Below, piece by piece: positions 25,057 through 34,921 of a DNA stretch of 64,000 nt (the first letter of the stretch is position 1; each line of letters starts with the position of its first letter). The stretch is from an uncultured Ignatzschineria sp. (GTDB lineage Bacteria; Pseudomonadota; Gammaproteobacteria; Cardiobacteriales; Wohlfahrtiimonadaceae). The position numbers and the translations under genes were made by a program. Below the pieces are notes generated by a model. The model worked only from the letters and a program-made list of their open reading frames with translations. It did not search any database and had not been told where the DNA came from. The stretch covers positions 1 through 64,000 of the forward strand of contig CALZEE010000004.1 of NCBI GenBank assembly GCA_945639195.1. The letters are read 5' to 3'.

Positions 25057-25749
25057 CTAGCCTCTGAAATATGTCTCAATGAGTCCTTCAATCTGTTTAC
25101 TAAATTCAGGTCGAGAGAGCCCCTTAACATAGCGCCCCCATTGATCCATCAACAAAATATCTGCAGATTGATTAAAAAGATTCGTTAAACCACGACTTTT
25201 AGTCATATTTTCTAAGAAAGGTCTTGATAGTGCATCTATATGACAAATGCCACGCGCCCGTGTCACCTCAAGCAATTTTTCGGGGAGTTCGCCGATCATC
25301 ACAAGATAAGGCATTAACAAGTTTTTCTCAGTTAAATCATAAAACTGATACGCAAGATCCTCATTGCCCTTATAGAGATAAAAGAGACGCGCCTGCCCTA
25401 ACAAATGATTAAGCCCCTTAACTTTTTGATGATTGACCCATTCAAAGTAAGGAAAAGATTCCCCTAAAATAAGGGGTTTGTCATGTGCAAAAACAGATAA
25501 GTTAGGCGTTTCTAAATAGCGCTCAAACACTTCTAATCGCGCAAATGCATCTGCTTGCGCCATCCCTTTCGTTTTATCTAAATACGGCAACATTCGCCAA
25601 CTGTCTGGCGTTGCAATCTGCGCACGAGACGGTCGCCCTAGCATAATACGTTTTAGGAGCTCGAGCTCTATCGAAAATTGCGTTAAAGGCGAAATATAGT
25701 GGCGCGATAAGCGCTTTAACACTTGCTCTTTCTGACTACTATTACTCAT
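25057..25749 (-). CDS. Uncharacterised protein
   Basis: A 230-aa soluble protein I cannot assign. It has no signal peptide, membrane segment or clear motif; it is helical with several aromatic clusters (F-P-Y-F-E-W-V-N, A-R-L-F-Y-L-Y). GAGG lies 6 nt before ATG 25749, and ATG codons at 25752 and 25761 are alternatives. It is convergent with dprA and followed upstream by its own region with a terminator, so it is probably monocistronic. Codon use matches the core genome. Confidence 0.75.
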   Translation of the reverse strand: MSNSSQKEQVLKRLSRHYISPLTQFSIELELLKRIMLGRPSRAQIATPDSWRMLPYLDKTKGMAQADAFARLEVFERYLETPNLSVFAHDKPLILGESFPYFEWVNHQKVKGLNHLLGQARLFYLYKGNEDLAYQFYDLTEKNLLMPYLVMIGELPEKLLEVTRARGICHIDALSRPFLENMTKSRGLTNLFNQSADILLMDQWGRYVKGLSRPEFSKQIEGLIETYFRG

Positions 25750-25820
25750 CATCGTCCTCATTAAATCCTGCAATCTAGTGATTAATAGCGCTTATTAGTG
25801 ACTATTATATTAATTGCTCA

Positions 25821-25849
25821 CAAAAAAGGCGCTTTTAGCGCCTTTCTTT
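25821..25849. terminator. Intrinsic terminator upstream of the 25057 gene, after yccA
   Basis: The stem AAAGGCGC / GCGCCTTT has a short loop and flanking A and T runs. It lies downstream of yccA (minus strand) and can stop that transcript. Confidence 0.85.
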
Positions 25850-25914
25850 ATTGACTCATGTAAGTCTATCAAATTTTAAAATATGATTTCTACGAATCTT
25901 TCACACAACTATTC

Positions 25915-26607
25915 TTAGTCGTTACTTGCAAGAATTAAGCGAAGTAAACTAGAGAAGATATTGTAGAGCGAGATATAAATATCAAGCGCAACACTGATGT
26001 AGTTATCTTCTCCCCCTCTTACAACGCTATTGATACGCCATAAGATAATTGCCCCAGAAAATGGGATAATGAGCATTGAAATAATCAAGTTCATGATCGG
26101 CATTTTAAGGAAGAGGAAATTCAATGCAATCGTCACCATTAACACAAGTCCAACTGCACCTGCGTATTTTGCGATAGGTGAGAAGTCTTTTGTCTTATCT
26201 CCGCCCAAGATCGCTAACACAATAAAGAGTCCCGCTGTACCACCTGCTGCAATCCCAATATATTGCCAGCCTGTCTCACCCTTAGAGAGTGCGAGCGTTA
26301 AAAGTGGCCCAAGCATCATTCCCATAAGGAATGTAAACAGAAACATTAAACCCAGACCCACAACTGAGGTTTTATTGGCCTCAATTGCAAAAGATAAGCC
26401 ATAGAATGCCACCATAAAACCAACAAAGAACAGAATAGGACTCGACATCATGAGGCCTAGAACAACGTTCGTTTGTACAGAAATAAAGGCACCAATAATC
26501 GTCGGGATCAAAGAGATCGCAACAAGCGTGTAAGCTTGACGAAGCACTTTATGCATTCCCTGACGCTCAACACCACCATAGGTATCAGTTTGAAGATAGT
26601 TATTCAT
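25915..26607 (-). CDS. yccA: Bax inhibitor-1/YccA family membrane protein
   Basis: A 230-aa protein with seven hydrophobic helices. The loop G-G-D-K-T-K-D-F-S and the C-terminal V-A-L-D-I-Y-I-S-L-Y-N-I-F are typical of the BI-1/YccA family. In E. coli YccA sits in the inner membrane and modulates the FtsH protease. AGGAG lies 10 nt before the ATG. It is a single gene divergent from lptD. Confidence 0.88.
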   Translation of the reverse strand: MNNYLQTDTYGGVERQGMHKVLRQAYTLVAISLIPTIIGAFISVQTNVVLGLMMSSPILFFVGFMVAFYGLSFAIEANKTSVVGLGLMFLFTFLMGMMLGPLLTLALSKGETGWQYIGIAAGGTAGLFIVLAILGGDKTKDFSPIAKYAGAVGLVLMVTIALNFLFLKMPIMNLIISMLIIPFSGAIILWRINSVVRGGEDNYISVALDIYISLYNIFSSLLRLILASND

Positions 26608-26731
26608 TCAATAAACTCCTGAGGGTTATTAATATCAACAATAGGTTATAAGCTTTTACTTAAGATATTCCAAATTGTACCATCTTTGCATGAAATTTAG
26701 CGAGCCTTTCCATTGAAATCACACGCAAAAA

Positions 26732-29098
26732 ATGCGATTCTACTCTCCACTGAAATCATTTCCTCGATCTATGGATCATTTAAACGAGCATCTCGGCGTG
26801 CCCCAAAATAAACTTTTATTATCTAAACTAAGCATTGCGCTTATTCTTGCAATTCCGACGATTGGTTTTGCAGATCCTATCGCGTGCCAAATTTCCCCAT
26901 TAGCACAGCATATTATGCCGGAATCAGGGGCGTCTAAGTCACAAATGATTGTCAGCGCAGATAGCGGCTACCTCTCTCAAACAGAAGGGGTATTAGAAGG
27001 GAATGCGGAAATACTCTATGGCGACGACCAGATTACTAGTGAACGCTTTAGTGTTGACAGGGTCAATCAGATTGTTAAATCATCCAATGACAAAGTTCGA
27101 TACGCAACGCCAAATGCCGTTCTACAAGGAAAACAAATTGTTCACCTGCTCACCACAAATGAGACGCATCTTTCACAAGCCTCTTACTTTCTAAAAGCTG
27201 AACCCAATATCCAAGGACGCGCAAGCCAAATTGACCATAGAGGTAATGTTCAAAATACGTTGCTTAAAAATGCGACCTATTCCACTTGCTCTGTGGACAA
27301 TGAAATTTGGAGTGTAAAAGCTGCTGACCTTGATGTTGACAATGCAGCAGGGCGTGCTAAAGCTTATAACGCAACACTAGATGTGTTTGGTGTACCAATA
27401 CTCTACTCTCCTTATCTATCCTTCCCGATTGATGGAAAACGTCATAGCGGCCTACTATTTCCAGAGATGTCCGTCAGCAGAAGTAGCGGTCTCAACCTAT
27501 TTGTCCCTTACTACTTTAATATTGCACCCAACATGGATGCTATTATTGCACCCGGCATTATCCTCAAACGAGGAATGGCTGCTAAAGGGAATTTTCGCTA
27601 TTTAAATCATTGGCAACAGCTAGCACTATCTGGAACTTACATTTTTAGAGATCGCCTTTATGATCACAAAAAGCGGTGGATTATTAAAGGAGAGCAATCA
27701 CTTACCTTTACCCCTAATCTTACCGGTGAAATTCTCTATCAAAATGTCTCTGATGAGCACTATCTTCATGATATCGATGACCAAACTGGCCTATTAGAAG
27801 AGACCAACTTAGAGCGCAAAGCGGCACTCAGTTATCGCACCGAAAACTGGGAAGCTAAAATTCGTTTTCAGGACTTCTTGGTGACAGACAGAGAAATCAT
27901 TACCAATAATCCCTATGGGCGAGTGCCTCAGATCCTCTTTAATGGTAATTGGGATGTCGCAGGATTTGATGTTGGGATCCATTCTGAATTCGCACGTTTT
28001 CATGCTAAAAATGACCATCGCTTAGACAAATCCCTACCTTACGGCGCAACACGTATAGATTTAATGCCAAGCATTAGTTATCGCTTTGAAAACGCTTGGG
28101 GCTTTATTGAGCCCAAAGCCCGTATGCGCTACACGCATTATGACCTCTCTTACACAAAAGAATCGACATACAAAACCGGGCAAAAAACAAGCTTCTCTCG
28201 CTCCTTACCAATCTTAAGCGTTGATGCAGGTCTTTTCCTAGATCGTACACTCAATTTCGAGAATCTCTTCGGTGGCGGTGACTTCGTTCAGACAATTGAG
28301 CCACGTCTTTTCTATTTGTATGCTCCTTACCGAAAACAGAGTCATATCCCATTATTTGATACATCTCAAATGACATCTAGCTACAATAGTCTCTTTAATT
28401 TCAACGACTTTTATGGCGCAGATCGTCAAGCAAATGCGAATCAACTTACCACGGCATTTACAACACGATTGATCAACGATCAAACCGGCGAAGAGAAATT
28501 TTATCTCTCTATGGGGCAAACTCAATACTTTACATCCCCTCGTATTACATTGGGAAATGACTTAACAAAAGAAGAGGATAAAGTCCACCACTCCTCCTTC
28601 TTCACCCAAGCGGGCATGGAAGTCCTTCCAAAACTTCGTGTCAATGGAAGTATGGAATGGTCACCTACAACAGAACAGACTTCTCGCGCAACATTTGATA
28701 TTAGCTATCGTCCTGATGACCGCAAAATGTTTAATATCGGCTATCGCTACAATCGTGCATTAGAGTCTCTCAATGCAGAAGATAGTGAAGTAGATCAAAT
28801 CGACGTATCGTTCTTCTGGCAACTCGACAATCAGTGGGCTGTAGCCGGTCGCTACAACTACGGACTGTCTGAATCAAAAATGGTCGATAGTCATCTTGGC
28901 TTTGAATATCGCGATTGCTGTGTAACGACACGTGTTGCAACGCGTTACTATCGCAACAATATCTCAGATCAAAACAAACAATGGCGCGTCTATTTAGAGT
29001 TTGAGCTCGACGGAATGGGTAATGTTGGACAAAACACAGAAAAACTCTGGGAAAAGAGCATTTCCGGATTCAATCCTCGCAAACGAAAATACTTTTAA
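26732..29098 (+). CDS. lptD: LPS-assembly outer-membrane protein LptD
   Basis: A 788-aa protein with an N-terminal signal sequence (hydrophobic L-S-I-A-L-I-L-A-I-P-T-I-G-F-A), a periplasmic beta-jellyroll (OstA-like; E-G-N-A-E-I-L-Y-G-D) and a long C-terminal beta-barrel with many aromatic strands. The disulfide cysteines are kept: one just after the signal peptide, one in Y-S-T-C-S-V and the pair in R-D-C-C-V. With LptE it places LPS in the outer leaflet. The first ATG lacks a good ribosome site; ATG 26771 is a possible start. surA does not follow, unlike in enterobacteria. Confidence 0.94.
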   Translation: MRFYSPLKSFPRSMDHLNEHLGVPQNKLLLSKLSIALILAIPTIGFADPIACQISPLAQHIMPESGASKSQMIVSADSGYLSQTEGVLEGNAEILYGDDQITSERFSVDRVNQIVKSSNDKVRYATPNAVLQGKQIVHLLTTNETHLSQASYFLKAEPNIQGRASQIDHRGNVQNTLLKNATYSTCSVDNEIWSVKAADLDVDNAAGRAKAYNATLDVFGVPILYSPYLSFPIDGKRHSGLLFPEMSVSRSSGLNLFVPYYFNIAPNMDAIIAPGIILKRGMAAKGNFRYLNHWQQLALSGTYIFRDRLYDHKKRWIIKGEQSLTFTPNLTGEILYQNVSDEHYLHDIDDQTGLLEETNLERKAALSYRTENWEAKIRFQDFLVTDREIITNNPYGRVPQILFNGNWDVAGFDVGIHSEFARFHAKNDHRLDKSLPYGATRIDLMPSISYRFENAWGFIEPKARMRYTHYDLSYTKESTYKTGQKTSFSRSLPILSVDAGLFLDRTLNFENLFGGGDFVQTIEPRLFYLYAPYRKQSHIPLFDTSQMTSSYNSLFNFNDFYGADRQANANQLTTAFTTRLINDQTGEEKFYLSMGQTQYFTSPRITLGNDLTKEEDKVHHSSFFTQAGMEVLPKLRVNGSMEWSPTTEQTSRATFDISYRPDDRKMFNIGYRYNRALESLNAEDSEVDQIDVSFFWQLDNQWAVAGRYNYGLSESKMVDSHLGFEYRDCCVTTRVATRYYRNNISDQNKQWRVYLEFELDGMGNVGQNTEKLWEKSISGFNPRKRKYF

Positions 29099-29192
29099 AT
29101 CGGATTACGATTGAATATGTACAAAATACCGCGCCTCTTATTCACCGATAAAAAGACGACATCCATTCATTGCACTGACTCTTATTAGCCCT

Positions 29193-29223
29193 CAAAACCA
29201 CTCATATATATGGGTGGTTTTTG
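29193..29223 (+). terminator. Intrinsic terminator after lptD
   Basis: AAAACCACTC and the complementary GGGTGGTTTTT are separated by a short AT loop, followed by a T run. Confidence 0.85.
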
Positions 29224-29521
29224 CATATATACCCCAAAAAAATAGAGATAATCATGCCCTCTTTCCCCAAATATTCTAAATACTTCTCATAACGCGATCA
29301 TTAACCCCCAACTTTAAATACATTTCTGACAGGAAAAAATTTTTCCATTAAAAAAAACTATACTAGCTATACATTTTTTGACAGTTAATGAAAATATTAA
29401 TCCTCAAAGAAGCCTGTTTTAGTGCACCCCTGCGACAATTCCCTTCATTGTCCTATTTTTAAGCGATTTAAATTTTAAAAATGTCTAGCCATCTGCAAAA
29501 AAACGTGTAAAATTCCCCGAA

Positions 29522-29546
29522 CCTCAGAAACAAATGAGGCTTTTTT
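29522..29546 (+). promoter_or_regulatory. Terminator-like hairpin in the leader of the permease gene
   Basis: CCTCA and TGAGG pair over an 8-nt loop and are followed by CTTTTTT. It lies 110 bp upstream of the permease start on the same strand, where it could act as an attenuator, or simply be a leftover terminator. A second inverted repeat (GGAAA...TTTCC) follows at 29549-29564. Confidence 0.4.
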
Positions 29547-29655
29547 ATGGAAAGTGCATTTTCCATATAGATACAAGGGGGCAATAATTCATCTGAATTA
29601 ACGCGGCTAATTTATCTCTCTTTTCATGCCATTAAAGGCTGGGGGAAATAAACTT

Positions 29656-31092
29656 ATGTTACTAAAATCCAAAGCGTTATCTCCTAACGCTGTTTCAACT
29701 CCAACTACACTCTCCTCACCAGCAAGATTACAAAAAACACTTGTATTGTGGCAGCTCATTATGATTGGCCTTGCGTATATGCAACCAATGACTGTCTTTG
29801 ATACTTTTGGTATTGTAAGCATGCAGACTGGGGGTCATGTTCCTACTGCCTATATCATTACACTTGTTGCCATGATGTTTACAGCACTTAGCTATGGAAA
29901 AATGGTTCGCTATTATCCATCTGCAGGTTCTGCCTATACTTATGCGCAAAAATCATTAAATCCGAATCTTGGATTTGTGATCGGCTGGTGTACGATGCTC
30001 GATTATCTCTTTAACCCGATGATCAACATCTTATTGGCGACAATCTATCTTAAAACGCTTATCAGCAGTGATATCAGCATTTGGTTCTATGTCGTTCCAC
30101 TTGCAATTGTCATGACTTATATTAACTACCGCGGTGTTGAGCTTGTGGCGAACGTGAATACTTTAATCGTATTCTGTCAGCTTCTCCTTATGGGCATCTT
30201 CCTTGCACTTGTTCTTAAAGGTTTAATGATTGATGGCATTGGTCAAAGCACGATTGCAAGCACAAAACCTTTCTTTACTCCTGATATGCAAATTGGTGCA
30301 GTTGCCGCAGGTTCTGCGATTCTCTGCTTCTCTTTCCTTGGATTTGATGGTTTAAGCTCACTCTCTGAAGAGACCAAAGATGCAGCTAAAACAGTACCGA
30401 GAGCGATCTTCCTCACAACCTTTATTGGTGGGGTGATCTTTATTGTCATGACTTACTTCATGCAACTCTACTTTACTAATTATGTCTTCATCAACCCTGA
30501 AGAGAGTCAACCTGAAGTACTTCTTTATGTCGGCGAACGCTCACTCACTAGCTTTGTTGCTGCAACCTTCTTCCAATCAGTAGGACTTTGGCTTGCGATC
30601 TTAGCCGTATGTGCATCAGGAATTGCCGCGCATACTGGGGTTTCTCGTATGATGTATGTAATGGGTCGCGATGGTGTTTTACCACCTAAAGTATTTGGTT
30701 ATATCAGCCCTAAATACAAAACTCCTTCTATCAACATCATTATTGTAGGAATTGTCTGTTTAACAGCGGGCTTCTTCGACTTAAGTTTCGCGTTACACTT
30801 GGTAAACTTCGGTGCACTTACAGCGTTCTTCTTCGTAAACCTCTGCGTAATTGTTCAATACTACATGCGTGACAAACAATGCTACACAGTGAGCCATAAC
30901 ATTCACTACCTCCTCTTCCCAGGGCTTGGTATGCTGTTTATTATGTACCTCTGGTATAACCTTGAATATCAAGCGTTAATGATTGGCCTTGTTTGGGGTG
31001 CGATCGGAATTGCTTACCTTGCGTTTATCACAAAAGGCTTCACGCAATATCCTAAAGAGTTCTTAAATCGCTCACGCAACCCTGATGCTTAA
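29656..31092 (+). CDS. APC-family permease, PuuP-like (putrescine importer type)
   Basis: A 478-aa transporter with about 12 membrane segments. It aligns by eye with E. coli PuuP along its length: G-L-A-Y-M-Q-P-M-T-V-F-D-T-F-G-I-V-S near the N-terminus, S-A-G-S-A-Y-T-Y-A-Q-K-S-L-N-P, F-S-F-L-G-F-D-G-L-S-S-L-S-E-E-T, and S-R-M-M-Y-V-M-G-R-D. It imports an amine or amino acid with protons across the inner membrane; putrescine is the likeliest substrate but is not shown. ATG 29656 is chosen because GGGGGA lies 9 nt upstream; ATG 29626 in frame has no ribosome site. Confidence 0.88.
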   Translation: MLLKSKALSPNAVSTPTTLSSPARLQKTLVLWQLIMIGLAYMQPMTVFDTFGIVSMQTGGHVPTAYIITLVAMMFTALSYGKMVRYYPSAGSAYTYAQKSLNPNLGFVIGWCTMLDYLFNPMINILLATIYLKTLISSDISIWFYVVPLAIVMTYINYRGVELVANVNTLIVFCQLLLMGIFLALVLKGLMIDGIGQSTIASTKPFFTPDMQIGAVAAGSAILCFSFLGFDGLSSLSEETKDAAKTVPRAIFLTTFIGGVIFIVMTYFMQLYFTNYVFINPEESQPEVLLYVGERSLTSFVAATFFQSVGLWLAILAVCASGIAAHTGVSRMMYVMGRDGVLPPKVFGYISPKYKTPSINIIIVGIVCLTAGFFDLSFALHLVNFGALTAFFFVNLCVIVQYYMRDKQCYTVSHNIHYLLFPGLGMLFIMYLWYNLEYQALMIGLVWGAIGIAYLAFITKGFTQYPKEFLNRSRNPDA

Positions 31093-31144
31093 TATCGGAA
31101 ACACCGTACTATTAATGATCGAAATGTCATAATAATACGTCACT

Positions 31145-31173
31145 AAGGCCTCTATGATTAGAGGCCTTTTTCT
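31145..31173 (+). terminator. Intrinsic terminator after the permease gene
   Basis: AAGGCCTCTA / TAGAGGCCTT forms a perfect stem followed by TTTTTCT. Confidence 0.9.
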
Positions 31174-31396
31174 ATGGATACAATGTCATTACTTGCGTTA
31201 CTAAATGCTGATCTTTAGAATTATTTTAGGAATGGCGCGGAGAGTTCTCGCCCACTGTTTCTCATACTTAACTCAACCTATTTTAATTTGCATGCATTCA
31301 AATGATTAGTATGCAAGCATCTTCATCATTGATGAACGAACTATGCTTTAATAGCCTCACTATTTTATATCTATCTCACACACTTCAGGAGCAACC

Positions 31397-31732
31397 ATGG
31401 AAGATTTACAACGCATTCACCCCTTTGAAATTATCCAACATGATGAAGATTTTTTTGGACTCTATTTCCCCGCTCAAGATCGCTTTGAGATCTTTGAAGA
31501 TCTTGAGATTGAGATTAATGGTTATGGCTGGGTTGATATCATTGAGTTTTATCTCGACAATGAGTTTACAGATCTTCAAGGTCAATTTAGCTATGAGCCC
31601 GATGAAGAGAGCTGTGAATTACTAGGTTCTTTTGAAGATATTAAGTCGTTTGTCTTAAATTTCCGCCCGCTCTACTTTAATGATGATCAGCTGACACTTT
31701 TAATTCAAGAGATGCTTGAAAGCGGATATTAA
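31397..31732 (+). CDS. Small acidic protein of unknown function
   Basis: A 111-aa, strongly acidic cytoplasmic protein (many Asp/Glu; D-E-D-F-F, E-P-D-E-E-S) rich in Phe/Tyr. I do not recognise the family; the size and acidity recall some immunity or SMI1-like proteins, but no motif confirms this. AGGAG lies 7 nt before the ATG, supporting a real gene. An overlapping frame at 31302-31625 is a shadow. It is a single gene between the permease terminator and a 470-bp gap. Confidence 0.75.
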   Translation: MEDLQRIHPFEIIQHDEDFFGLYFPAQDRFEIFEDLEIEINGYGWVDIIEFYLDNEFTDLQGQFSYEPDEESCELLGSFEDIKSFVLNFRPLYFNDDQLTLLIQEMLESGY

Positions 31733-32203
31733 CCGCTCTAGCATCACGCAATGCACTCATCAGTCCATTCGTGATAACTTGAGATCTCTATTGAGGTCTC
31801 AAGTATCGCTTCCGTACTCCGTCATCAATATGACTCCATTATAGCGACACCATTAACGCCCTATCATTACAACGATAGCAATCGACAGTCATACCGCTCT
31901 TATCAAGACGCATGTCGAACAAGATTGATTTATAGGTGCCATAGTCTTCATCGCCTTCATCGCCCTTATAGGTCTTCGTAACTGCTATCGAGAGACTAGA
32001 ATTCTGTACTTATTCGCGTTACGATGAATCATTACACCATCACCTATCTCTCTAAAACGATATCTTAGCGACATCTTAGATATACACCATAAAGATTGAT
32101 GGACTGCAGATCACAGCTTCGTATCATCATAATCCCACCATAAAACTTTAAAAATCATCATCGATATCTACTGTTACCTATTCCAGATTTAAAAGGAAAG
32201 AGC
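31733..32203. other. Gap with one long hairpin
   Basis: A 12-bp inverted repeat with one G-U-type mismatch (ACTTGAGATCTC and GAGGTCTCAAGT, about 31777-31804, 4-nt loop) lies just after the 31397 gene. It lacks a T run, so it is a structured 3' end or weak terminator. I see nothing further in the remaining 400 bp. Confidence 0.5.
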
Positions 32204-33190
32204 ATGAAATTCTCAATTTTAGATTTAGCGAACATTAATCAACACCAAACCCCTAAAGATGCCTTTGATCGCGCCGTTCAGCTCGCACAATTAGGGGAGA
32301 AACAGGGGTTTACCAGATTCTGGGTTGCTGAACATCACAATATGGTGAATATTGCGAGTGCAGCAACTGCGGTCTTAATCGGTCATATTGCCGGGAAGAC
32401 AGACAAGATTCGCGTCGGCTCAGGCGGCATCATGCTTCCTAATCACGCGCCTTTGATGGTTGCTGAAAGTTTTGGGACGTTAGAATCACTCTACCCCGGC
32501 AGAATCGATCTTGGGCTCGGCCGCGCACCCGGCACAGATCAAGCGACTGCCTTTGCATTAAGACGAGACCCAAGCCGCGCAGAGGCATTTCCTAATGAAG
32601 TCATGGAGCTTTTAAGCTATTTCCATCCTGAAGATAATCAACGCATTAACGCTATTCCTGGCATGAATCTTGATGTTCCGATCTGGATTTTAGGCTCTAG
32701 CCTCTTTGGCGCTCAACTCGCTGCTCATCTTGGCTTACCTTATGCATTTGCAGGTCATTTTGCACCGATGCAGATGAAAGAGGCGCTCTCCATTTATCGT
32801 CAAAAATTTCAGCCATCGCAGTTTCTCGACAAGCCCTACGCAATTCTCTGTATGAATGCCATCGTTGCTGAGACAACAGAAGAAGCTCAATATCAATTTA
32901 CAACGATGCAACAGAGCTTTACACAACTGATTCGGGATGATCGAAAACTCACACCGCCACCGATTACGGTTGAGGCAATGGAAGCCTATTGGAATCCTCT
33001 TGAGAAGCGCCATGTATCCTCAATGCTCAAACTGTCTGCTGTCGGCGATCAAGAGACGGTAAAAGACTTTATTACTGCACTACTGACAGATATTAACGTT
33101 GATGAACTTATGTTTGCCGGCGTTATCTACGACGCGGAAAAACGCCTAGACTCCTTTAAGCGCCTCAGTGAAGTCATGGCTTCTCTCTAA
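32204..33190 (+). CDS. LLM-class flavin-dependent oxidoreductase (luciferase-like)
   Basis: A 328-aa luciferase-like monooxygenase fold (TIM barrel). Typical stretches are F-W-V-A-E-H-H-N near residue 40, I-R-V-G-S-G-G-I-M-L-P-N-H-A-P-L, L-Y-P-G-R-I-D-L-G-L-G-R-A-P-G-T-D, and I-L-G-S-S-L-F-G-A. These match the YhbW group. It probably uses reduced FMN with an unknown substrate. AAAGGAAAG lies upstream of the ATG. Monocistronic. Confidence 0.9.
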   Translation: MKFSILDLANINQHQTPKDAFDRAVQLAQLGEKQGFTRFWVAEHHNMVNIASAATAVLIGHIAGKTDKIRVGSGGIMLPNHAPLMVAESFGTLESLYPGRIDLGLGRAPGTDQATAFALRRDPSRAEAFPNEVMELLSYFHPEDNQRINAIPGMNLDVPIWILGSSLFGAQLAAHLGLPYAFAGHFAPMQMKEALSIYRQKFQPSQFLDKPYAILCMNAIVAETTEEAQYQFTTMQQSFTQLIRDDRKLTPPPITVEAMEAYWNPLEKRHVSSMLKLSAVGDQETVKDFITALLTDINVDELMFAGVIYDAEKRLDSFKRLSEVMASL

Positions 33191-33297
33191 TCTTTAAAGC
33201 CTCAATTTCATGGTGCGAATTCACAACACAAATCAAATCGTGAATCTATCAATCTCCATTCGATAAAAAAATGCTTCTACAGAGACTTTAAAACAAA

Positions 33298-33372
33298 AAA
33301 ACGTAGGGATCTCCCCATTCCAAATGGGAGCAGAAAGGAAATTATCTCATCTTCTCTACGTTCTTATTTTTA
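33298..33372. terminator. Nested hairpin structure between two convergent genes
   Basis: An outer pair AACGTAG ... CTACGTT (about 33299 and 33356) encloses an inner hairpin around CTCCC ... GGGAG (33311-33330). The right side continues into T-rich DNA. Its place between the convergent oxidoreductase and dtd genes suits a terminator; a small structured RNA is not excluded. Confidence 0.45.
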
Positions 33373-33418
33373 TAAGAATAGACGGATACGTTAGGGCAAT
33401 ATTTCACAATATCGTCTC

Positions 33419-33856
33419 TTAGCTTTCAAGCATAAATGTTACAGGACCATCATTAACCAATGAGACTTGCATATCAGCGCCAAATTCGCCTGTTTCAACA
33501 TGCTTCATCTGCATTTTGGCATAAGCAACTGCCGCATCAAAAAGTGACAATCCTAATGCTGGCGCAGCTGCAGAGGTAAAACTGGGTCGAAGCCCTTTCT
33601 TTGTATCTGCCGCAATTGTAAATTGAGAAACCATTAATAATCCCCCTTCTATATCCTTTAATGAAAGGTTCATCTTCCCCGCATCATCACTAAAAACCCG
33701 ATATTTGAGGAGTTTATCGATCCCCTTCTGAACGCTTTCAAGGGTATCCTCTCGCTCAATCCCGACTAATGCGAGTAACCCCTGATTAATCTCGCCCACA
33801 ACCTTTCCTTCAACCTTGACACTTGCTTGTGTCACTCTCTGTAATAAAATTTTCAT
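33419..33856 (-). CDS. dtd: D-aminoacyl-tRNA deacylase
   Basis: The 145-aa product is the normal length for Dtd. It has [17 protein letters not shown] near residue 78 and the C-terminal N-D-G-P-V-T-F motif that forms the cross-subunit Gly-Pro active site. It removes D-amino acids and glycine mischarged onto tRNA. Single gene on the minus strand. Confidence 0.96.
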   Translation of the reverse strand: MKILLQRVTQASVKVEGKVVGEINQGLLALVGIEREDTLESVQKGIDKLLKYRVFSDDAGKMNLSLKDIEGGLLMVSQFTIAADTKKGLRPSFTSAAAPALGLSLFDAAVAYAKMQMKHVETGEFGADMQVSLVNDGPVTFMLES

Positions 33857-34160
33857 ACAACCTCGCTCAAAATAGTGGTTCGCTATTATCTTTTCCCTAC
33901 ACCCTTAATTATGGGTTAAATCGCGTTTAAATGATGCCTTAATGAGAATCACAATTCAACGAATCATTCCTCACAGATCATCATAAAAAAGAAGATCCCC
34001 ACAAGACGCTTTATTCTCTTTTTACCCCCAATATCTGCGGTTGCAACATCGAACAAGGCACCGTATGATGCCTAAAGACATTTACAAAAAATAGACAATA
34101 AAAAGGGATTTTCGAAAAATCCTACATAACCAGTATCATCACCCGAAGGAGAGATTAATC
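33857..34160. other. Gap between divergent dtd and the HAD gene
   Basis: About 300 bp that should hold both promoters. I see no repeat, RNA gene or open frame worth reporting. Confidence 0.4.
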
Positions 34161-34769
34161 ATGCACTTAAAGGATATTCGCGATATTCGTCATTGGATTT
34201 TTGATATGGATGGTACGCTCACTCTCGCCGTTCATGACTTTGACATGATTAAACGTGTGCTCAATATCCCCGAAGATGAGGATATTCTTGTTAATCTTAA
34301 TAATCTTCCTGAAGCAGATAGAGATGCACGTCTTCGCTGGCTAGCTGAATACGAACTCAAACTTGCCAAGGCATCCATCCCTGCACAAGGCTCTGTCGCG
34401 CTCTTGAATTATCTTAAATCTCAAGATTCAGCGCTCGCAATCCTAACCCGTAATCTCCAAGATCTTGCTATCGTGACCTTAGATGCGATTGATGTCCTTC
34501 CTCATTTTGAAACGCCGCTTATTTTTGGTAGAGAGAGCGCCGCACCAAAACCCTCTCCTGAAGGGATCTTACAAATCCTAGAGATTTGGGGAATAGAAGC
34601 AGCCGATACCGTAATTGTAGGGGATCATGAATATGACCTTGCGAGCGGAAAAAATGCCGGCATTCAGACAATCTTAGTAAATCATCCTACCAATATTTAT
34701 CCTCATCTTGCAGATCACCACTTCAGCAGTTGTGAGGCTCTCTTAGAAGCGCTCAAAAACCCGGCATAA
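34161..34769 (+). CDS. HAD-superfamily hydrolase (phosphoglycolate phosphatase-like)
   Basis: The 202-aa product has all four HAD motifs: I F-D-M-D-G-T-L-T (nucleophile Asp near 15), II L-T-R-N, III K-P-S-P and IV V-G-D-H-E-Y-D. A small helical cap lies between motifs I and II (subclass IA). It is a phosphatase of unknown substrate. GGAGAG lies upstream of the ATG. It is followed 150 bp later by coaX. Confidence 0.9.
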   Translation: MHLKDIRDIRHWIFDMDGTLTLAVHDFDMIKRVLNIPEDEDILVNLNNLPEADRDARLRWLAEYELKLAKASIPAQGSVALLNYLKSQDSALAILTRNLQDLAIVTLDAIDVLPHFETPLIFGRESAAPKPSPEGILQILEIWGIEAADTVIVGDHEYDLASGKNAGIQTILVNHPTNIYPHLADHHFSSCEALLEALKNPA

Positions 34770-34879
34770 CCGCCCATTTTTTTGATTTTCTCACCACTAT
34801 TCCTCGCGATAAAGCCACGATAAATTGCGCTAAAAGTAGCAGAATATATGGTTAAGGATGAATTTGTAGTGAAAATCGC

Positions 34880-34885
34880 TATAAT
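34880..34885 (+). promoter_or_regulatory. Candidate -10 element of the coaX promoter
   Basis: A perfect TATAAT lies 37 bp upstream of the coaX start. No convincing -35 is present at the usual distance, so this is tentative. Confidence 0.35.
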
Positions 34886-34921
34886 GAGGACCTTTATTTT
34901 GTATAAAAAGAGCGTTGAATC

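Larger units (their letters stand above)
29099..29655. other. Gap between lptD and the permease gene
   Basis: The gap holds the lptD terminator (29193-29223), then AT-rich DNA likely to contain the permease promoter, then a terminator-like hairpin (29522-29546) and a second inverted repeat 29549-29564 ahead of the permease. No open frame is convincing. Confidence 0.6.

Noticed and set aside
31302..31625. 107-codon frame overlapping the small acidic protein gene
   Set aside because: It overlaps the 31397-31732 gene, which has a good ribosome site and coherent acidic composition; this one is a frame shadow.
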